Below the pieces are notes generated by a model. It saw only the letters and a list, made by a program, of their open reading frames with translations. It did not search any database and had not been told where the DNA came from. Shown here piece after piece: positions 5,684 to 8,054 of a stretch of 8,054 bases of DNA. Both the position numbers and the translations under genes were made by a program. Position 1 is the stretch's first letter. Each line of letters begins with the position of its first letter. The stretch lies in contig CAIUHT010001485.1 in NCBI GenBank assembly GCA_903898975.1, positions 1-8,054 of the forward strand. Reading direction: 5' to 3'. Origin of the DNA: an uncultured Planctomycetaceae bacterium (GTDB taxonomy: Bacteria > Planctomycetota > Planctomycetia > Planctomycetales > Planctomycetaceae).

Positions 5684-6751
5684 TTACTTCGCGGGGGTGC
5701 TCCCGACCGTGGCGTTGTTGCCGGCTCCCGCGACCTTGAAGAAGACCTTGCAGTTCACCGGCTCGGTCTCCCCCTCGATGCGGAACTGCAGCACCTCGGT
5801 GTGGGTCCCCTCGGTGGCGGGAGCGGTGAGCGACACCGGGACGATCTGCACCTGCTTGTCGGCAGCCGGGAGACGGGCTTCGAGCGCCCCGGGGAGTTTC
5901 TCGCAGTCGAGTTGTGCGACCTTGAAGGGTCGCCGGCCCTTGATGACCACGTTGCGGGTCGCCTTGGCTCCGGGAGTGAGTGTCCCGAAATCGACCACGT
6001 CGGCGGTCACCTGGAAGTCCTCTTCGATTCGACCTTCGACCAGCACAGGAATCTGCGGGTTCCCCTCGTCATCGGTCAGCAGCGTCAGTTGATCGCGGAA
6101 CTCGCCCGTCGGGGCCCCGGGCTTGAGCCGAACCAGCAGGTCGTACTTCACCCGGTTGTTGGCCCGGGAGGTCTCCCGCAGCTCCACGTCGAGGTGCGGG
6201 TTCTTCGAGACAACCTCGCGGACCTTCCAGTCGGCGCGACCGGCGTACGAGACTTCGAGGCGACGCTCGGTGAGGTTGCCGCGGGCCACCGCGCCAAACT
6301 CGGCACTCCCGGGGTTCAGCACCACGTCGTTGCGGATGTACGCCTTGATCGGGATCCAGACTTCGCCATAGAGGGGCTTGTCGAAGATCACCTTCACGCT
6401 CGAGTGCTTCTGATTGACGAACTTGCGGGTATCCATCGTGATTTCGATGAATGCCTTCTGGTTGCTCGCCAGCACATTCTGCGACGGGCGGACCGCCGTG
6501 CAGCCACACGTGGTGGTGATCTGCCCGATGTGCACCTCTTCCTTGTAGAGGTTGGTGATCTCAATGCGGTGGCGGGTGTCTGACCCGCGGGCCACGACGC
6601 CGAAGTCATGCTCGAGTTCCGCGAACATCTTCTCGGCCCACGGATACCGCTGGCGGTCGTCGGGGACCACCGGCGACTGGGCCTGCGCGACGCGGCCCAT
6701 CAGCCCCGCCGCCAGCAACATTCCGGTCCACACTCGACGAGTGATCTGCAT
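5684..6751 (-). CDS. Exported DUF1573 protein with three Ig-like modules
   Basis: Secreted or periplasmic protein of 355 aa; the function of DUF1573 is not established. The signal peptide is residues 1 to about 24 (MQITRR, hydrophobic WTGMLLAAGLMG, then VAQAQ with a probable cut after AQA). Module 1 starts at HDFGVVARG (48-56) and holds the DUF1573 hallmark TTTCGCT (79-85). Module 2 starts at AEFGAVARG (150-158) and module 3 at VDFGTLTPG (253-261). The three starts are about 102 residues apart, and only module 1 has the Cys-Gly-Cys motif. Start ATG 6751 is preferred because AGGGGGA lies 7 nt upstream and the signal peptide begins there; the frame is open further upstream to 6874 without signal-like sequence. 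It appears to be a single-gene unit, with non-coding DNA on both sides and a terminator downstream. Families of this type are common in Bacteroidetes and Planctomycetes. Confidence 0.9.
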   Translation of the reverse strand: MQITRRVWTGMLLAAGLMGRVAQAQSPVVPDDRQRYPWAEKMFAELEHDFGVVARGSDTRHRIEITNLYKEEVHIGQITTTCGCTAVRPSQNVLASNQKAFIEITMDTRKFVNQKHSSVKVIFDKPLYGEVWIPIKAYIRNDVVLNPGSAEFGAVARGNLTERRLEVSYAGRADWKVREVVSKNPHLDVELRETSRANNRVKYDLLVRLKPGAPTGEFRDQLTLLTDDEGNPQIPVLVEGRIEEDFQVTADVVDFGTLTPGAKATRNVVIKGRRPFKVAQLDCEKLPGALEARLPAADKQVQIVPVSLTAPATEGTHTEVLQFRIEGETEPVNCKVFFKVAGAGNNATVGSTPAK

Positions 6752-7454
6752 TTTGCCGTCCCCCTGCCCCATCCCCGCGTGACTCGACCTGGTGGAAACT
6801 CTCCCTGTGGGCAGCCGCCCCCAGGGAGTCCAGCGGCTGCGACCCGTCCAGGGTCCGCTCGCCGGTCGTTCCATTCCAGTCTATCTGATGCCGGAGCGGG
6901 TGGGGAAAAACCGGAAAGAATCCGCGGAATTCGCCCGACGACCTTGTCGGTGCTGACGATTGACCGCACCGCTGAGACGGTGGGGGTTGGCGCGAGCCTG
7001 ACGCCAGGCCCCCCCAGCCAGACCCTTGTCCGCTGGAAAGGCGGGCCAGAATCAGGCCCCGCAGCGGTCCAACGGGCCATTCCCACCAGCCGGTCGCCGA
7101 TGGGAAGTCATCGCCCGGGAACGGCGGAATCGTGCCCAAATCCCTGGCTTTGACGGGATCGTCCGGGCCCGGGGGAGCCGCGTTCCCGAGGTTCGTCCGG
7201 GCCAGGGCTGGACGGTGGCGGCGTCGCCAGCGGCCTGGCGGGGAATGACTCACTCCTGCCGGCGCGACCTCTGTCGATCGCTCTCCGATCGCACTCCAAA
7301 CCCGTTCCGCCACTTCCCTCGCCGTCGGCTGGCCATTCGCGGCCCCCGCCAAGAGGCAGCGGCTTTGCCGCGGGGTCGCCAGGCGGCTCGACTCAAATCG
7401 CTGGGGCGATTTCGGTTCGCCACCGCGACGCCCGGCCCGGCTCGGCGGGTTGGC
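6752..7454. other. Stretch without a recognisable gene between the transporter and DUF1573 genes
   Basis: About 700 nt. Open frames exist on both strands, but their products are Arg/Pro/Gly-rich and show no domain, as expected from GC-rich non-coding DNA. The promoter of the DUF1573 gene should lie near 6752-6950, but I see no good -35/-10 pair. Small inverted repeats occur at 7359-7371 (GCGGC-TTT-GCCGC) and 7395-7412. Confidence 0.5.
7395..7412 (-). terminator. Possible terminator of the EamA transporter gene
   Basis: Perfect 7-bp stem AAATCGC/GCGATTT with a 4-nt loop, 43 nt after the transporter stop. On the minus strand the stem ends in ATTT but no longer U-tract follows, so intrinsic termination is only possible. 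Confidence 0.3.
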
Positions 7455-8054
7455 TCAGCGGTTTTCGTCTGCGGGGCCAGCGGATTTGGGTGGTTCCGCG
7501 GGGGGACTGACGGTTCCCCACTGGACCAGTGCGACCATTGCGACAATGCCCACCACGGCGGCCCCCTGCGTCGGGCTCACCTGCTCGCTGTCGGCCCATC
7601 CCCAGAGCAGCGCCCCGAGGGGGACCAGGTTGGTCGACATCCCGGCAAACAATGGACCCCGCAGTTGCACCATGGTGTTGAACCACCACGTCGCCAGCCC
7701 GGTCCCCAACACTCCCAGCACCAGCAGGGCGGCGGTCGGTTGGCCGGGCGGGGGTGGCTCGGCGGGAGGAGCCGGGGGCCACCACTGGCTGAGCAGGGGC
7801 GAAAGCGGAACCAGGACCAGTGCGGCCAGACCCAGGGAGAGGCAGGTGAGCCAGAGTGGGGGGACCGATCGAAGCTGACGGCGGACCACGATATTCGCCA
7901 CGGCGTACCCGGCGGGGACGGTCGCCGCCCAGAGAAAGTCGCTGAGGGGAATGGCCCGCCGGACTCCGTCGGCGAGCAATCCCGCCAGGCAGAGGAGGGC
8001 TCCGAGGACTCCCACCAGTTGCCACCGGCTGGGGTAGGTTTTGAGTACGACCGC
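7455..8054 (-). CDS. EamA/DMT-family transporter, C-terminal part; cut by window edge
   Basis: Inner-membrane permease of the drug/metabolite transporter superfamily; the substrate cannot be told. The 199 residues present correspond to the end of the first and the whole of the second EamA repeat of a protein usually near 300 aa with ten helices. Six hydrophobic segments are visible, including VGVLGALLCLAGLLADG, FLWAATVPAGYAVANIVV, LWLTCLSLGLAALVLVPL, LLVLGVLGTGLATWWF, the family-typical MSTNLVPLGALLWGW and AAVVGIVAMVALVQWG. A Pro-rich loop (PPAPPAEPPPPGQP) between the third and fourth is longer than usual. The frame stays open to the edge (AVVLKTYPSRWQL precedes GTG 8015), so GTG 8015 is not the start and the N-terminal half lies outside. 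The TGA stop is at 7457-7455. It appears unrelated to the division genes. Confidence 0.88.
   Translation of the reverse strand, partial: AVVLKTYPSRWQLVGVLGALLCLAGLLADGVRRAIPLSDFLWAATVPAGYAVANIVVRRQLRSVPPLWLTCLSLGLAALVLVPLSPLLSQWWPPAPPAEPPPPGQPTAALLVLGVLGTGLATWWFNTMVQLRGPLFAGMSTNLVPLGALLWGWADSEQVSPTQGAAVVGIVAMVALVQWGTVSPPAEPPKSAGPADENR

Noticed and set aside
5660..6583. Plus-strand open frame of 307 codons
   Set aside because: It is antisense to the DUF1573 gene, whose signal peptide and CGCT motif are clear; the product has no recognisable domain.
6606..7352. Minus-strand open frame of 248 codons in the gap before the DUF1573 gene
   Set aside because: Low-complexity Arg/Gly/Pro product without a domain, overlapping the DUF1573 N-terminus out of frame; looks like GC-rich chance.

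Overview
GC-rich bacterial window in which every gene I can support lies on the minus strand, so transcription runs from high to low coordinates. The gene content suggests a planctomycete or a close relative. The clues are a periplasmic DUF1573 protein, a reduced division and cell-wall cluster in which rsmH is followed by a long LysM membrane protein, an FtsL-like protein and a penicillin-binding protein, and long Pro/Ala-rich disordered tails. This placement is inferred from gene content; no rRNA or other marker is present.

Layout in transcription order: (1) 8054-7455, the C-terminal part of an EamA/DMT-family transporter, cut by the window edge. (2) 7454-6752, about 700 nt without a credible gene. 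(3) 6751-5684, an exported protein of 355 aa with three DUF1573-like Ig modules about 100 residues apart. (4) 5683-4989, about 695 nt of non-coding DNA. It holds two inverted repeats downstream of the DUF1573 gene (one looks like an intrinsic terminator), a 15-bp tandem array and a 13-bp tandem array with the core GGGTGAG. The mraZ gene often found upstream of rsmH is absent here. (5) 4988-3981, rsmH, the 16S rRNA C1402 N4-methyltransferase. (6) about 4224-2098, a single-pass membrane protein with two C-terminal LysM domains. (7) 2044-1568, an FtsL/DivIC-like protein. (8) 1564-1, the N-terminal part of a class B (FtsI/PBP2-like) penicillin-binding protein, running off the window.

Genes 5-8 look like one operon: the gaps are short or negative, and the FtsL-like stop lies 3 nt from the putative PBP GTG start. 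FtsL and the PBP belong to the septal peptidoglycan machinery, and the LysM protein encoded between them and rsmH is a good candidate for an extra, lineage-specific wall or division factor. Its start codon is unresolved: the only ATG in frame would overlap the 3' end of rsmH by 244 nt. The PBP frame carries roughly 400 residues of low-complexity sequence before its membrane segment, has no ATG at all, and contains an in-frame array of six 15-bp repeats.

I found no CRISPR array, tRNA, rRNA, transposon or defence system.
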